Program-made: the position numbers and the translations under genes
Notes under the pieces: generated by a model
Databases searched by the model: none
Told to the model about the DNA's origin: nothing
The model's input: the letters and a program-made list of their open reading frames with translations, nothing else
Assembly (NCBI RefSeq): GCF_019049245.1
Contig: NZ_JAGMUK010000060.1
Coordinates: 254,013-318,012 of the forward strand
DNA: 64,000 nt
Source: Streptomyces sp. AC555_RSS877
Lineage (GTDB): Bacteria > Actinomycetota > Actinomycetes > Streptomycetales > Streptomycetaceae
Direction of reading: 5' to 3'
Shown: positions 42,531 through 51,411 of the stretch, one piece after another
Layout of the letters: every line of letters begins with the position of its first letter
How positions within the stretch are numbered: the stretch's first letter is position 1

Positions 42531-43538
42531 TCACATCTTCGCGAGGATGTCGACCGAGAAGACCAGCGTGGAGTCCTTCTTGATGCCGCTGTCGGCCGGC
42601 GGGCTGTCGCCGTAACCCAGGTCCGGAGGCACGACGACGAGGACGCGGCTGCCGACCTTCTTGCCGGTGAGTCCCTGCGACCATCCCTTGACGACCTGCT
42701 GGAGCGAGAACGAGGTCAGCGCCTTGCGGCCGTACGTCGAGTCGAACTCCTTGCCGGAGTCCCACAGAACGCCCTTGTACTGCACGAGCACGGTGTTCTC
42801 GGCGGTGACCTTCTCGCCGTCGCCCTCGATGACGTAGTTCGCGACCAGCTTCTTCGGCGCGTCGCTCTTGGGGACCTCGATGGAGGGCGCCTTGCCGTCG
42901 GTGTTGGTGCCGACCTTCGGCACGTCCACGTTGTCCTGCGCGACGTTCGTGCCCTTGGCGGAGCTCTTCGCGTTGAAGGTCTCCAGCAGGTCGATGACGA
43001 ACACCAGCGTGTCGGTGCCCTTGATGCCGCCCTCCGCGTAGCCCTCCTTGCCGTACCCCCAGGTGGGCGGGGTCGCCAGCTGGACGCGGCTGCCGGTCTT
43101 CTTGCCGGTCAGGGCGTACCGCCAGCCGTCGATGATGCTGCCTGCGGCGAGCTGGATGAGCAGGGGCGTCTTGCGGTCGTAGGAGTTGTCGAAGACCTTC
43201 GCCGTGTCCCAGATCTGACCGAGGTAGTTCGCCTGGATGTAGTCGTTCTCGGCCGCCGTGGTGCCGGTACCCGGGATGATCGTCTTCACCGCGAGGTCCT
43301 TGGAGGGGTCGCCGCTGCCCTTGGCGACCGTCGGCTTCTCGCCGAACTTGGCGCCCGCGGTGATCGCCGGCAGTGGCCCGTCCACGATCTTCGGCGCCGG
43401 GACGGGTCCCGAGGCCGAGGCCGACGCCGAGGGCGACGCGCTGTCGCTCGCCTCACTGGAGCCGGACTCGTCGTCGCCGCATCCGGCGAGCGTGACAAGT
43501 CCTGTGGGTACGGCGATGAGGAGTGAGCGTCGGCGCAC
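42531..43538 (-). CDS. Lipoprotein with two FKBP-type isomerase domains
   Basis: The 335-residue protein has a lipoprotein signal with lipobox LAGC (Cys20), a Ser-rich linker and two FKBP domains (about 75-195 and 215-335). Both are divergent: the first reads IQANYLGQIWDTAKVFDNSY, the second VLVQYKGVLWDSGKEFDSTYG. It is probably an extracytoplasmic foldase on the outer face of the membrane. GTG start at 43538. It sits between pafA and the cytosolic FKBP gene, as in related actinobacteria. Confidence 0.9.
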   Translation of the reverse strand: MRRRSLLIAVPTGLVTLAGCGDDESGSSEASDSASPSASASASGPVPAPKIVDGPLPAITAGAKFGEKPTVAKGSGDPSKDLAVKTIIPGTGTTAAENDYIQANYLGQIWDTAKVFDNSYDRKTPLLIQLAAGSIIDGWRYALTGKKTGSRVQLATPPTWGYGKEGYAEGGIKGTDTLVFVIDLLETFNAKSSAKGTNVAQDNVDVPKVGTNTDGKAPSIEVPKSDAPKKLVANYVIEGDGEKVTAENTVLVQYKGVLWDSGKEFDSTYGRKALTSFSLQQVVKGWSQGLTGKKVGSRVLVVVPPDLGYGDSPPADSGIKKDSTLVFSVDILAKM

Positions 43539-43600
43539 AGTGGGGGCCTCGTAATCGTCGATCTTGTTGATGGCGTGCGCGCAACTCTACGGCGTGAGAA

Positions 43601-43629
43601 GGGCGCCGTACGTGAAACGTACGGCGCCC
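43601..43629 (-). terminator. Terminator hairpin of pafA
   Basis: GGGCGCCGTACGT and its exact complement form a 13-base stem with a GAA loop, 36 bases after the pafA stop. Confidence 0.85.
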
Positions 43630-43665
43630 GTGTTGCGTTCCGGACGTTCCTCCGGAACGGGTTGC

Positions 43666-45027
43666 TCACATGCCTGCGATCAGCTTCTCCACCCGGTCGT
43701 CCACGGAACGGAACGGGTCCTTGCACAAGACCGTGCGCTGGGCCTGGTCGTTGAGCTTGAGGTGGACCCAGTCGACCGTGAAGTCACGGCGCTGTTCCTG
43801 CGCCCGCCGGATGAAGTCGCCGCGCAGTCGCGCCCGAGTGGTCTGCGGTGGAACCGACTTGCCTTCGAAGATCTTCAAGTCGTTGCAGATCCGGGCGGCT
43901 TGGCCCCTCTTCTCCAGCAGGTAGTACAGGCCACGCCGGCGGTGGATGTCGTGGTAGGCGAGGTCTATCTGCGCGACCCGCGGGTGGGACATGGTCATGT
44001 TGTGCTTGGCCCGGTACCGCTCGATGAGCTTGTACTTCATGACCCAGTCGATCTCGGTGCCGATCCGGTCGAGGTCCTCGGCCTCGATCGAGTCCAGCGT
44101 GCGGCCCCACAGCTCCAGGACCTGTTCCACGGTGCCGGTGCGGATGCCGCGGCGCTCGCAGAAGTCCACGGCCTTCTCGTAGTACTCGCGCTGCACCTCC
44201 AGGGCGGAGGCCTCACGGCCGCTGGCCAGGCGGACCTTGCGGCGGCCGGTGATGTCGTGACTGACCTCGCGGATCGCCCGGATCGGGTTCTCCAGGGTGA
44301 GGTCGCGCATCACGGTGCCCGCCTCGATCATGCGCAGCACCAGGTCGGTGGCGCCGACCTTGAGCAGCATGGTCGTCTCGGACATGTTGGAGTCGCCCAC
44401 GATGACGTGCAGGCGGCGGTAGCGCTCGGCGTCGGCGTGCGGTTCGTCGCGGGTGTTGATGATCGGCCGGGAGCGGGTCGTCGCCGAGGAGACGCCCTCC
44501 CAGATGTGCTCGGCCCGCTGGCTGACGCAGTACACCGCGCCCCGCGGGGTCTGCAGCACCTTGCCGGCGCCGCAGAGAAGCTGCCTCGTGACGAGGAACG
44601 GAATGAGGATGTCCGCGAGCCGGGAGAACTCCCCGTGCCGGGCCACCAGATAGTTCTCGTGGCAGCCGTAGGAGTTGCCCGCCGAGTCGGTGTTGTTCTT
44701 GAAGAGGTAGACGTCGCCCGCGATTCCTTCCTCGTGCAGGCGTCGTTCGGCGTCCACCAGTAGTCCTTCGAGAATGCGCTCGCCCGCTTTGTCGTGGGTG
44801 ACCAGTTCGGTCACGTTGTCACATTCGGGTGTCGCGTATTCCGGATGTGATCCCACGTCGAGATAGAGGCGGGCGCCGTTTCGCAGAAAGACATTGCTGC
44901 TGCGGCCCCATGACACGACACGGCGGAAGAGGTACCGCGCCACCTCGTCGGGAGACAGGCGCCGCTGTCCCCTGAACGTACACGTGACGCCGTACTCGTT
45001 CTCCAGCCCGAAAATGCGGCGGTCCAT
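43666..45027 (-). CDS. pafA: Pup-protein ligase PafA
   Basis: The 453-residue protein starts MDRRIFGLENEYGVTCTF and has the carboxylate-amine-ligase features of PafA/Dop (NDT-type KNNTDSAGNSYGCHENYLV, INTRDEPHADAERYRRLHVIVGDSNMSE). PafA links the C-terminal glutamate of deamidated Pup to lysines of target proteins. It begins only 9 bp after the stop of the MFS gene, with no good Shine-Dalgarno, so it could be read from the MFS promoter. Length fits the family. Confidence 0.96.
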   Translation of the reverse strand: MDRRIFGLENEYGVTCTFRGQRRLSPDEVARYLFRRVVSWGRSSNVFLRNGARLYLDVGSHPEYATPECDNVTELVTHDKAGERILEGLLVDAERRLHEEGIAGDVYLFKNNTDSAGNSYGCHENYLVARHGEFSRLADILIPFLVTRQLLCGAGKVLQTPRGAVYCVSQRAEHIWEGVSSATTRSRPIINTRDEPHADAERYRRLHVIVGDSNMSETTMLLKVGATDLVLRMIEAGTVMRDLTLENPIRAIREVSHDITGRRKVRLASGREASALEVQREYYEKAVDFCERRGIRTGTVEQVLELWGRTLDSIEAEDLDRIGTEIDWVMKYKLIERYRAKHNMTMSHPRVAQIDLAYHDIHRRRGLYYLLEKRGQAARICNDLKIFEGKSVPPQTTRARLRGDFIRRAQEQRRDFTVDWVHLKLNDQAQRTVLCKDPFRSVDDRVEKLIAGM

Positions 45028-45036
45028 GAGTGAACA

Positions 45037-46296
45037 TTACGCCCGATCCCCCGAGCTGAAACGGGGTTCGACGGCACGGTTTGGATCATTTTCCGATGAA
45101 GACGCAACCACCCCTCCTCCGGCGGAAGCTGCGAGGACCCGTCCGGTGGCCAGCAGAACCAGCAATGACACGCCTCCTGCGGCGCCCGGCATGACGAAGC
45201 CCCACAGGGTCCCGCCCGCCTCGACGACCGGACCCGCGAGGCCCGTTCCGAGGGACGCGCCCACGGTGAAGGTCGTCACGAGCCAGGAGAACGCCTCGGT
45301 GACCGTCCCGCGCGGGGCGTGCCGGTCCACGAGTACGAACGCGCAGGCGATGGCAGGCGCGAGGAAGACACCGGCGAGGACCGTCAGCAGCGTCATGCCG
45401 ACCACGCCCGGCATCAGCGTCAGCGGCAGGTAACACACCGCCAGGAAGGCCACCAGGACCTGCAGTCTCCGGGCGGGCTCGCCGGTCCACTGCCGCGCCC
45501 CGTAGAACACGCCGCCGATGAGCGCGCCCAGGCCGATGCCCGCCATCAGCCAGCCGTACACCGCGTCACCGCCGTTGTCGTCCGCGTACGACACCGAGGC
45601 GACGGTGATGGAGCCGAGCGCGATCCCGACGAAGAGGAACGCGCCGAGGAGTGCGAGGAGTCCGGGCGACCTGAGGGCGCCGAGCCAGTGCGCCTCGCGC
45701 GGCGCCGAGCGCCACGCGCGCGAGGGCGGCGAGACGACCACCCAGACGGCGCCCAGCACGCCGACGACGTTCAGGACGAGCAGCGCCGCCTGGGCCGACC
45801 ACAAAGCCGTGCACAGGGTCACCAGCAGCGGCCCGACGGTGAACATGATCTCCTGGGCGACCGCGTCCATGGCGTACGCGGTGTGCACCTGGTCCTCCTT
45901 GGCGAGGACGTTGGGCCACAACGCGCGCAGGCCGCCCTCCAGGGGCGGCGTGAAGAGCCCGGCGGCCACCACGGCGGCGTAGGCGAGCGGCAGCGGGTCG
46001 GTGCCCGTGACGGCGAAGACGGCCATCGCGAGGGCCGACAGGAGCGCGGCGGGCAGCTGGACGCGCGGCTGGCCGTGCAGGTCCACCAGACGCCCGAGCA
46101 CCGGCTGGCCCACGGCGTTGGCCACGCCGTACGCGGCCGCGAGCCCGCCGGCCAGGCTGTACGTGCCGCCCTCCGCGCGCACGAACAGCACGATCGCGAT
46201 CGCGGCGGTGGCGTTCGGCAGCCGCCCCAGCAGCGTGCCGGCGAGCAGCCGTACGGCGTGCCTCGCCCTGAGGATGTCCAGGTATCCCGCGACCAT
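45037..46296 (-). CDS. MFS transporter
   Basis: The 419-residue protein has twelve hydrophobic segments and MFS features (GRLVDLHGQPRVQLPAALLSALAM; a weak motif A). It is divergent from a LacI regulator, with a dyad between, and is followed after 9 bp by pafA. The substrate is unknown; LacI control suggests a sugar or related small molecule, or export of a metabolite. Confidence 0.85.
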   Translation of the reverse strand: MVAGYLDILRARHAVRLLAGTLLGRLPNATAAIAIVLFVRAEGGTYSLAGGLAAAYGVANAVGQPVLGRLVDLHGQPRVQLPAALLSALAMAVFAVTGTDPLPLAYAAVVAAGLFTPPLEGGLRALWPNVLAKEDQVHTAYAMDAVAQEIMFTVGPLLVTLCTALWSAQAALLVLNVVGVLGAVWVVVSPPSRAWRSAPREAHWLGALRSPGLLALLGAFLFVGIALGSITVASVSYADDNGGDAVYGWLMAGIGLGALIGGVFYGARQWTGEPARRLQVLVAFLAVCYLPLTLMPGVVGMTLLTVLAGVFLAPAIACAFVLVDRHAPRGTVTEAFSWLVTTFTVGASLGTGLAGPVVEAGGTLWGFVMPGAAGGVSLLVLLATGRVLAASAGGGVVASSSENDPNRAVEPRFSSGDRA

Positions 46297-46341
46297 GTCC
46301 CGCCCTTTGCTCGCCCGGTGCGCCGGTGACGCGTGAAGTTT

Positions 46342-46368
46342 TACGTATAACGTCCTCTGTCATACGTA
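46342..46368. promoter_or_regulatory. LacI-type operator candidate (TACGTAT-N13-ATACGTA)
   Basis: Perfect 7-base arms separated by 13 bases lie between the divergent MFS and LacI genes, 46 bases before the MFS start and 45 before the LacI start. It is the only AT-rich dyad in the region. Confidence 0.65.
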
Positions 46369-46412
46369 CCATGTGCGCTGTTCACGCGTCCAGACGAAAG
46401 AGCAGGCAGCCG

Positions 46413-47429
46413 GTGGCACGAGGCAGCACCCGCCCCACCAGCCGTGACGTCGCCCAGGCCGCCGGCGTCTCCCAGGCCGCGGTCTCCCTGGTCCTCGGCG
46501 ACAAGTGGCGCGGGCGGGTGTCGGAGATGACCGCCGAGCGCGTCCGGGAGGCCGCGCGGGAGCTGGGCTACCGGCCCAACCTGGCGGCCCGCAATCTGCG
46601 CCTGGGACGTACCCGCACGGTGCTCCTGGTGGTCCCCGCGCTGACCACGGAGTTCTTCGCGGGCGTCTACACGGGCGCGGCCCGCGTCGCCGCCGAACAC
46701 GGATTCGGTGTGGTCCTGTACCCCTCCCCCGAGGGCGTCGGCCCCGCCCGGGACCCCTTCGCCTCCGCGCAGGCCGCCCTGGACGGCGTCATCGCCTCCT
46801 CCATGGCCGCCGACGCGCTCACCGCCATCCGCGGCGACCAGCTGCCCCTGGTGATGCTGGACAGCGACCCCTCCGGAAGCCTCGGGGCGGCCACGGTCAA
46901 CCTGGACATCGCGGACGGCGTACGACAGGTCGCCGAGCACCTGCTGGGCCTGGGGCACCGCCGCTTCCTGCACCTGGCGGCGGACGTGCCGTCCTGGACC
47001 TTCGAGGTACGCGCCCACGAACTGGCCGCACGGGTCGGTGCCGTGCCCGGCACCACGGTCCGCACGGCCCGCGCGCCGATCTCCATCGAGGGCGCCGTGA
47101 CCGCCGCCGAGGCCGCCCTGTCCGTCCCCGGCCCACGGCCGACCGCGCTGGTCTGCGACGACGACAAGCTGGCCGCCGGTGCCTACAAGGCGCTGCGCCG
47201 CCTCGGTTTGGGGGTGCCCGACGACGTGTCGGTCACCGGGCTCGACGACCTTGCCCTGGCCACCGCCATCGACCCGGAGCTGACGACCGTACGGCTGGAC
47301 GCGGAGCTGTTCGGCGAACGCGGGATGCGGGCCCTGCTGGCGGTCCTGGAGGGCCGTGCGCCCGAGGCCGGGGACATTCCCGTCGAGCTGGTCGTACGGG
47401 GCTCCACGGCGCCACCGAGCGGCTCCTGA
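46413..47429 (+). CDS. LacI-family transcription regulator
   Basis: The 338-residue protein has an N-terminal LacI HTH (PTSRDVAQAAGVSQAAVSLVLGDKWRGRVSEMTAERVREAARELGYRPN), the hinge helix NLAARNLR and a periplasmic-binding-like effector domain (ending with GLDDLALATAIDPELTTVRLD). GTG 46413 is chosen; ATG 46371 is in frame but overlaps the promoter. It probably regulates itself and the divergent MFS gene, possibly with pafA. Confidence 0.88.
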   Translation: MARGSTRPTSRDVAQAAGVSQAAVSLVLGDKWRGRVSEMTAERVREAARELGYRPNLAARNLRLGRTRTVLLVVPALTTEFFAGVYTGAARVAAEHGFGVVLYPSPEGVGPARDPFASAQAALDGVIASSMAADALTAIRGDQLPLVMLDSDPSGSLGAATVNLDIADGVRQVAEHLLGLGHRRFLHLAADVPSWTFEVRAHELAARVGAVPGTTVRTARAPISIEGAVTAAEAALSVPGPRPTALVCDDDKLAAGAYKALRRLGLGVPDDVSVTGLDDLALATAIDPELTTVRLDAELFGERGMRALLAVLEGRAPEAGDIPVELVVRGSTAPPSGS

Positions 47430-47436
47430 CGCGCCT

Positions 47437-47465
47437 GTGCCCCGGCCGAGGGTCGGCCGGGGCAC
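47437..47465. terminator. Bidirectional terminator between lacI-family gene and prcA
   Basis: GTGCCCCGGCCGA and its exact complement form a 13-base stem with a GGG loop. It lies in the 52-base gap between two converging genes and can serve both. Confidence 0.85.
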
Positions 47466-47481
47466 TTCAGGTCGCGGTGGG

Positions 47482-48228
47482 CTACGTCTCGTCGGGTTCC
47501 TCGGCGCTCTCCGCCTCGGTGGTCGCGCCGCCGGCCTCCAGCAGCCGGCCGAGCTGGCCGCCGACGATGCGCTTGAACTTGCGCTTCTGAGGGCGCGTAC
47601 GGTCCAGCACGGCCACCTCCAGGCGTTCCGCGGGGATCTCCCGCTCGCTGCCGTTGGTGTCGCGTGACAGCGCCTGGACGGCCAGCTTCAGCGCCCCGGC
47701 GAGCGACATGCCGTCCTCGTGACGCTGATCCAGGTAGGTGCTGATCGTCTCGGCGTTGCCGCCGACGGCGACCGAGCCGTGCTCGTCCACGATCGAACCG
47801 TCGTGCGGCAGCCGGTAGATCTGGTCGCCCTCGGGGGTCTCCCCGACCTCGGCGACGACCAGCTCCACCTCGTACGGCTTCTCGGCCGCGCTGGAGAAGA
47901 TGGTGCCCAGGGTCTGGGCGTAGACGTTGGCGAGACCACGGGCGGTCACGTCGTCACGGTCGTAGGTGTAACCGCGCAGGTCGGCGTACCGGACGCCGCC
48001 GATGCGGAGGTTCTCGTACTCGTTGTACTTGCCGGCGGCCGCGAAGCCGATGCGGTCGTAGATCTCGCTGAACTTGTGCAGCGCGCGGGACGGGTTCTCG
48101 CCGACGAAGACGATGCCGTCGGCGTACTGCAGCACGACCAGGCTGCGGCCACGGGCGATGCCCTTGCGGGCGTACTCCGCCCGGTCGGCCATGGCCTGCT
48201 GGGGTGAGACATAGAACGGCGTCGACAC
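47482..48228 (-). CDS. prcA: 20S proteasome alpha subunit
   Basis: The 248-residue protein starts with the alpha-type N-terminal segment (MSTPFYVSPQQAMADRAEYARKGIARGRS) and continues with the Ntn fold (VVLQYADGIVFVGENPS) but lacks a catalytic N-terminal Thr. Seven subunits form each outer ring and dock the ATPase Arc. GTG 48228 follows AGAGGGACGG. It lies 72 bp after prcB. Confidence 0.96.
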   Translation of the reverse strand: MSTPFYVSPQQAMADRAEYARKGIARGRSLVVLQYADGIVFVGENPSRALHKFSEIYDRIGFAAAGKYNEYENLRIGGVRYADLRGYTYDRDDVTARGLANVYAQTLGTIFSSAAEKPYEVELVVAEVGETPEGDQIYRLPHDGSIVDEHGSVAVGGNAETISTYLDQRHEDGMSLAGALKLAVQALSRDTNGSEREIPAERLEVAVLDRTRPQKRKFKRIVGGQLGRLLEAGGATTEAESAEEPDET

Positions 48229-48300
48229 CGGTTATCCGTCCCTCTCTTCTGGGTTCCGTCGAATTCCCTGGATCACCTTGGTAAGAAACCGGCCCGTCGG

Positions 48301-49146
48301 CTAGAGCAGGGCGGCGCGCGGGCCGTCGGGCTGCTCCAGGCGCCGCTCCAGGATCGAGCGGGCGATCTCGGAGGACTCGTCCTCGTCGAGCCGGCGGAAG
48401 CCGTCCTCGGTGATCACGGTGACGATCGGGTAGATCCGGCGGGCGACATCGGGACCGCCGGTCGCCGAGTCGTCGTCTGCCGCGTCGTAGAGGGCCTGGA
48501 CCACGAGCATCGTGGCCTCGGCCTCGGTCAGGCCGGCGTGGAAGAGCTTCTTCATGGCGCCCCGGGCGAAGACCGAGCCGGAGCCCGTCGCCGCGAAGTT
48601 GTGCTCCTCGGAGCGGCCACCGGTGACGTCGTAGGAGAAGATGCGGCCCCTGCCCCGGTCCACGTCGTACCCGGCGAAGAGCGGGACCACGGCCAGGCCC
48701 TGCATGGCCATGCCGAGGTTGGAACGGATCATGGTCGACAGGCGGTTCGCCTTGCCCTCCAGGGAGAGCTGCGCTCCCTCGACCTTCTCGAAGTGCTCCA
48801 GCTCGAGCTGGAAGAGCTTGACCATCTCGACCGCGAGACCGGCGGTGCCGGCGATGCCGACGGCCGAGTACTCGTCGGCCGGGAAGACCTTCTCGATGTC
48901 GCGCTGTGCGATGACGTTGCCCATCGTGGCGCGCCGGTCACCGGCGAGCACGACACCGCCGGGGAACGTCACGGCCACGATCGTGGTGCCGTGCGGCGCC
49001 TCGATCACGCCCTGGGTGGGCGGGAGCTGCCGGTTGCCCGGGAGGATCTCCGGCTGGTGCTCGGACAGGAAGTCCATGAAGGAGGACGAGCCGGGCGTCA
49101 GGAAGGCAGCCGGCAGACGCCCGGTGCTACGAGGGTTGGCTTCCAC
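48301..49146 (-). CDS. prcB: 20S proteasome beta subunit
   Basis: The 281-residue protein has a propeptide of 53 residues ending in PHG and followed by TTIVAVTFPGGVVLAGDRRAT, so Thr54 becomes the catalytic N-terminal nucleophile after processing. It forms the inner rings of the proteasome. GTG 49146 follows GGAAGGA. The gene is between pup (148 bp) and prcA (72 bp), the usual order. Confidence 0.96.
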   Translation of the reverse strand: MEANPRSTGRLPAAFLTPGSSSFMDFLSEHQPEILPGNRQLPPTQGVIEAPHGTTIVAVTFPGGVVLAGDRRATMGNVIAQRDIEKVFPADEYSAVGIAGTAGLAVEMVKLFQLELEHFEKVEGAQLSLEGKANRLSTMIRSNLGMAMQGLAVVPLFAGYDVDRGRGRIFSYDVTGGRSEEHNFAATGSGSVFARGAMKKLFHAGLTEAEATMLVVQALYDAADDDSATGGPDVARRIYPIVTVITEDGFRRLDEDESSEIARSILERRLEQPDGPRAALL

Positions 49147-49294
49147 GCGATTCCTTCCACGTAAGGCGGCGGCCCGACGGGAACGGCCGAGCCGATCATC
49201 AAATCTGTGCACGGACCATACCCGTGCGGACGCCGGTCATCCGTCCCGGCGACGACCTGCTTGCGCGGGCCGACTCCGGGACGGACAACGGGCG

Positions 49295-49510
49295 TTACTG
49301 ACCGCCCTTTTGCACGAAGGAACGCACGAAGTCCTCGGCGTTCTCCTCGAGGACGTCGTCGATCTCGTCCAGTACCGAGTCGACGTCGTCGCTCAGCTTC
49401 TCCTGGCGCTCCTTGAGGTCTTCGGATGCCTGCGCCTCGGGCGCCTCCTCGACCTCCTCGGTGTTGCGCGTCGCCTTCTGCTGTCCGCCGCCGGTGTCCT
49501 TGGTCGCCAT
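49295..49510 (-). CDS. pup: Prokaryotic ubiquitin-like protein Pup
   Basis: The 71-residue acidic, disordered protein ends in FVQKGGQ. The C-terminal Gln must be deamidated to Glu by Dop before ligation by PafA, as in mycobacteria. The central region DDVDSVLDEIDDVLEENAEDFVR forms the helix that binds the Arc/Mpa coiled coil. ATG 49510 follows GGTGAGGG; an upstream ATG at 49519 is less well placed. Confidence 0.97.
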   Translation of the reverse strand: MATKDTGGGQQKATRNTEEVEEAPEAQASEDLKERQEKLSDDVDSVLDEIDDVLEENAEDFVRSFVQKGGQ

Positions 49511-49666
49511 AACCCTCACCCCGCTCGGTTCGACGTTCTTGATCAGACCCTACAAGCAGGGTCCGACATCGGCCCCGCAGTTCCCTCAACGTCCGGGGAC
49601 CACCTCGATGATTCCCGTACGCCGGGGATTCCACCCTGTGGGACCGGGTCGGCCCCGAGTACCCCC

Positions 49667-51178
49667 TCAGTTGCCCGACAGCACCCTGACCAGGTCTTCG
49701 GCCGTCCGGCAGCGGTCCAGGAGCTCCTTGACGTGATTTCGCGTTCCGCGAAGAGGTTCGAGGGTTGGAACGCGCTGGAGCGAGTCCCGGCCCGGCAGAT
49801 CGAAGATCACGGAGTCCCAGGAGGCCGCGGCGACATCGTCGGCGTACTGCTCCAGGCAGCGGCCGCGGAAGTACGCACGCGTGTCCTCCGGTGGCTTCGT
49901 ACGGGCCCGCTCGACCTGGTCGTCGCTCAGCAGCCGCTTGATGCGCCCGCGGGCCGCCAGACGGTTGTACAGGCCCTTGTCGGGGCGTACGTCGGCGTAC
50001 TGGAGATCGACCAGGTGCAGCCGGGCGGCATCCCAGTCGAGATCGTCACGGCGCCGGTAGCCCTCCATGAGCTCCCGCTTGGCGACCCAGTCCAGCTCGC
50101 CGGCCAGGCTCATGGGGTCGTTCTCCAGGCGGTTGAGCGTGTCCTCCCAGCGGGCCAGAACGTCCTTGGTCTGCTCGTCGGCGTCCGCGCCGTACCGCTC
50201 CTCCACGTACTTGCGCGAGAGCTCGAAGTACTCCATCTGCAGCTGGACCGCAGTGAGGGTCCGGCCGCTGCGGAGCGTGACCAGACGCTTGAGCGTCGGG
50301 TCGTGGGAGACCTGGTGAAGGGTGCGTACGGGCTGGTCGACCGCCAGGTCGACGGCGATGAAGCCGTCCTCGATCATGGACAGGACGAGAGCCGTCGTGC
50401 CCAGTTTCAGGTAGGTGGAGATCTCCGAGAGGTTCGCGTCGCCGATGATCACGTGCAGGCGGCGGTACTTCTCGGCGTCGGCGTGCGGCTCGTCGCGGGT
50501 GTTGATGATCGGGCGCTTGAGGGTGGTCTCCAGGCCCACCTCGACCTCGAAGTAGTCGGCGCGCTGACTGAGCTGGAAGCCGTGCTCGTGCCCGTCCTGG
50601 CCGATGCCGACGCGCCCCGCCCCGGTGACGACCTGGCGGGAGACGAAGAACGGCGTCAGGTGGCGCACGATGTCCGAGAAGGCGGTTTCCCGCTTCATCA
50701 GGTAGTTCTCGTGCGTCCCGTAGGAGGCGCCCTTGTTGTCGGTGTTGTTCTTGTAGAGGTGGATCGGCTGCGCTCCGGGGAGCTGAGCGGCACGCTCGGC
50801 CGCCTCTGCCATGATCCGCTCGCCGGCCTTGTCCCACAGGACGGCGTCCCAGGGGTTGGTGACCTCGGGAGAGCTGTATTCGGGGTGCGCGTGGTCGACG
50901 TAGAGCCGCGCGCCGTTGGTGAGGATCACATTGGCCAGCCCGATGTCCTCGTCGGTGAGCTGGCTGGAGTCGGCGACCTCGCGGGCGAGGTCGAAGCCTC
51001 GCGCGTCCCGCAGCGGGTTCTCCTCCTCGAAATCCCAGCGGGCCCGGCGGGCCCGGTGCATCGCCGCCGCGTAGGCGTTGACGATCTGGGACGAGGTGAG
51101 CATGGCATTGGCGTTGGGGTGACCGGGGACGGAGATCCCGTACTCCGTCTCGATGCCCATTACTCGCCGTACGGTCAT
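49667..51178 (-). CDS. dop: Pup deamidase/depupylase Dop
   Basis: The 503-residue protein starts MTVRRVMGIETEYGISVPG and shares with PafA the KNNTDNKGASYGTHENYLM and NTRDEPHADAEKYRRLHVIIGDANLSE motifs. It has the extra Dop loop near residues 45-75. Dop deamidates the C-terminal Gln of Pup and removes Pup from targets. It lies 156 bp upstream of pup in the same direction. Confidence 0.96.
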   Translation of the reverse strand: MTVRRVMGIETEYGISVPGHPNANAMLTSSQIVNAYAAAMHRARRARWDFEEENPLRDARGFDLAREVADSSQLTDEDIGLANVILTNGARLYVDHAHPEYSSPEVTNPWDAVLWDKAGERIMAEAAERAAQLPGAQPIHLYKNNTDNKGASYGTHENYLMKRETAFSDIVRHLTPFFVSRQVVTGAGRVGIGQDGHEHGFQLSQRADYFEVEVGLETTLKRPIINTRDEPHADAEKYRRLHVIIGDANLSEISTYLKLGTTALVLSMIEDGFIAVDLAVDQPVRTLHQVSHDPTLKRLVTLRSGRTLTAVQLQMEYFELSRKYVEERYGADADEQTKDVLARWEDTLNRLENDPMSLAGELDWVAKRELMEGYRRRDDLDWDAARLHLVDLQYADVRPDKGLYNRLAARGRIKRLLSDDQVERARTKPPEDTRAYFRGRCLEQYADDVAAASWDSVIFDLPGRDSLQRVPTLEPLRGTRNHVKELLDRCRTAEDLVRVLSGN

Positions 51179-51367
51179 GCGGCCCTCCTTGCCCGGCGGC
51201 GCCCTCGGTCGGGGGCGCCGCTCAAGTACCGCTGGCGCTCCGGTGCGTGTGCGGTGCCCGTCCCCGCACTGCGCGACTCGGCGGTACCGAAGAGCCTAGA
51301 ACGCCACTGCGCTGGTGGGGAGATCATTTGCGTCATTGCCTTGCTCCAGCATCGCCCGAAAAACAGT

Positions 51368-51402
51368 CGGCTGCGGGTACCCGGTGAGGGCACCCGCAGC
51401 CG
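51368..51402 (-). terminator. Rho-independent terminator of arc
   Basis: CGGCTGCGGGT and ACCCGCAGCCG form an 11-base stem, 9 bases after the arc stop. Read on the minus strand it is followed by ACTGTTTTT, a T-tract that is rare in this GC-rich genome. Confidence 0.9.
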
Positions 51403-51411
51403 CCCTGTCTT

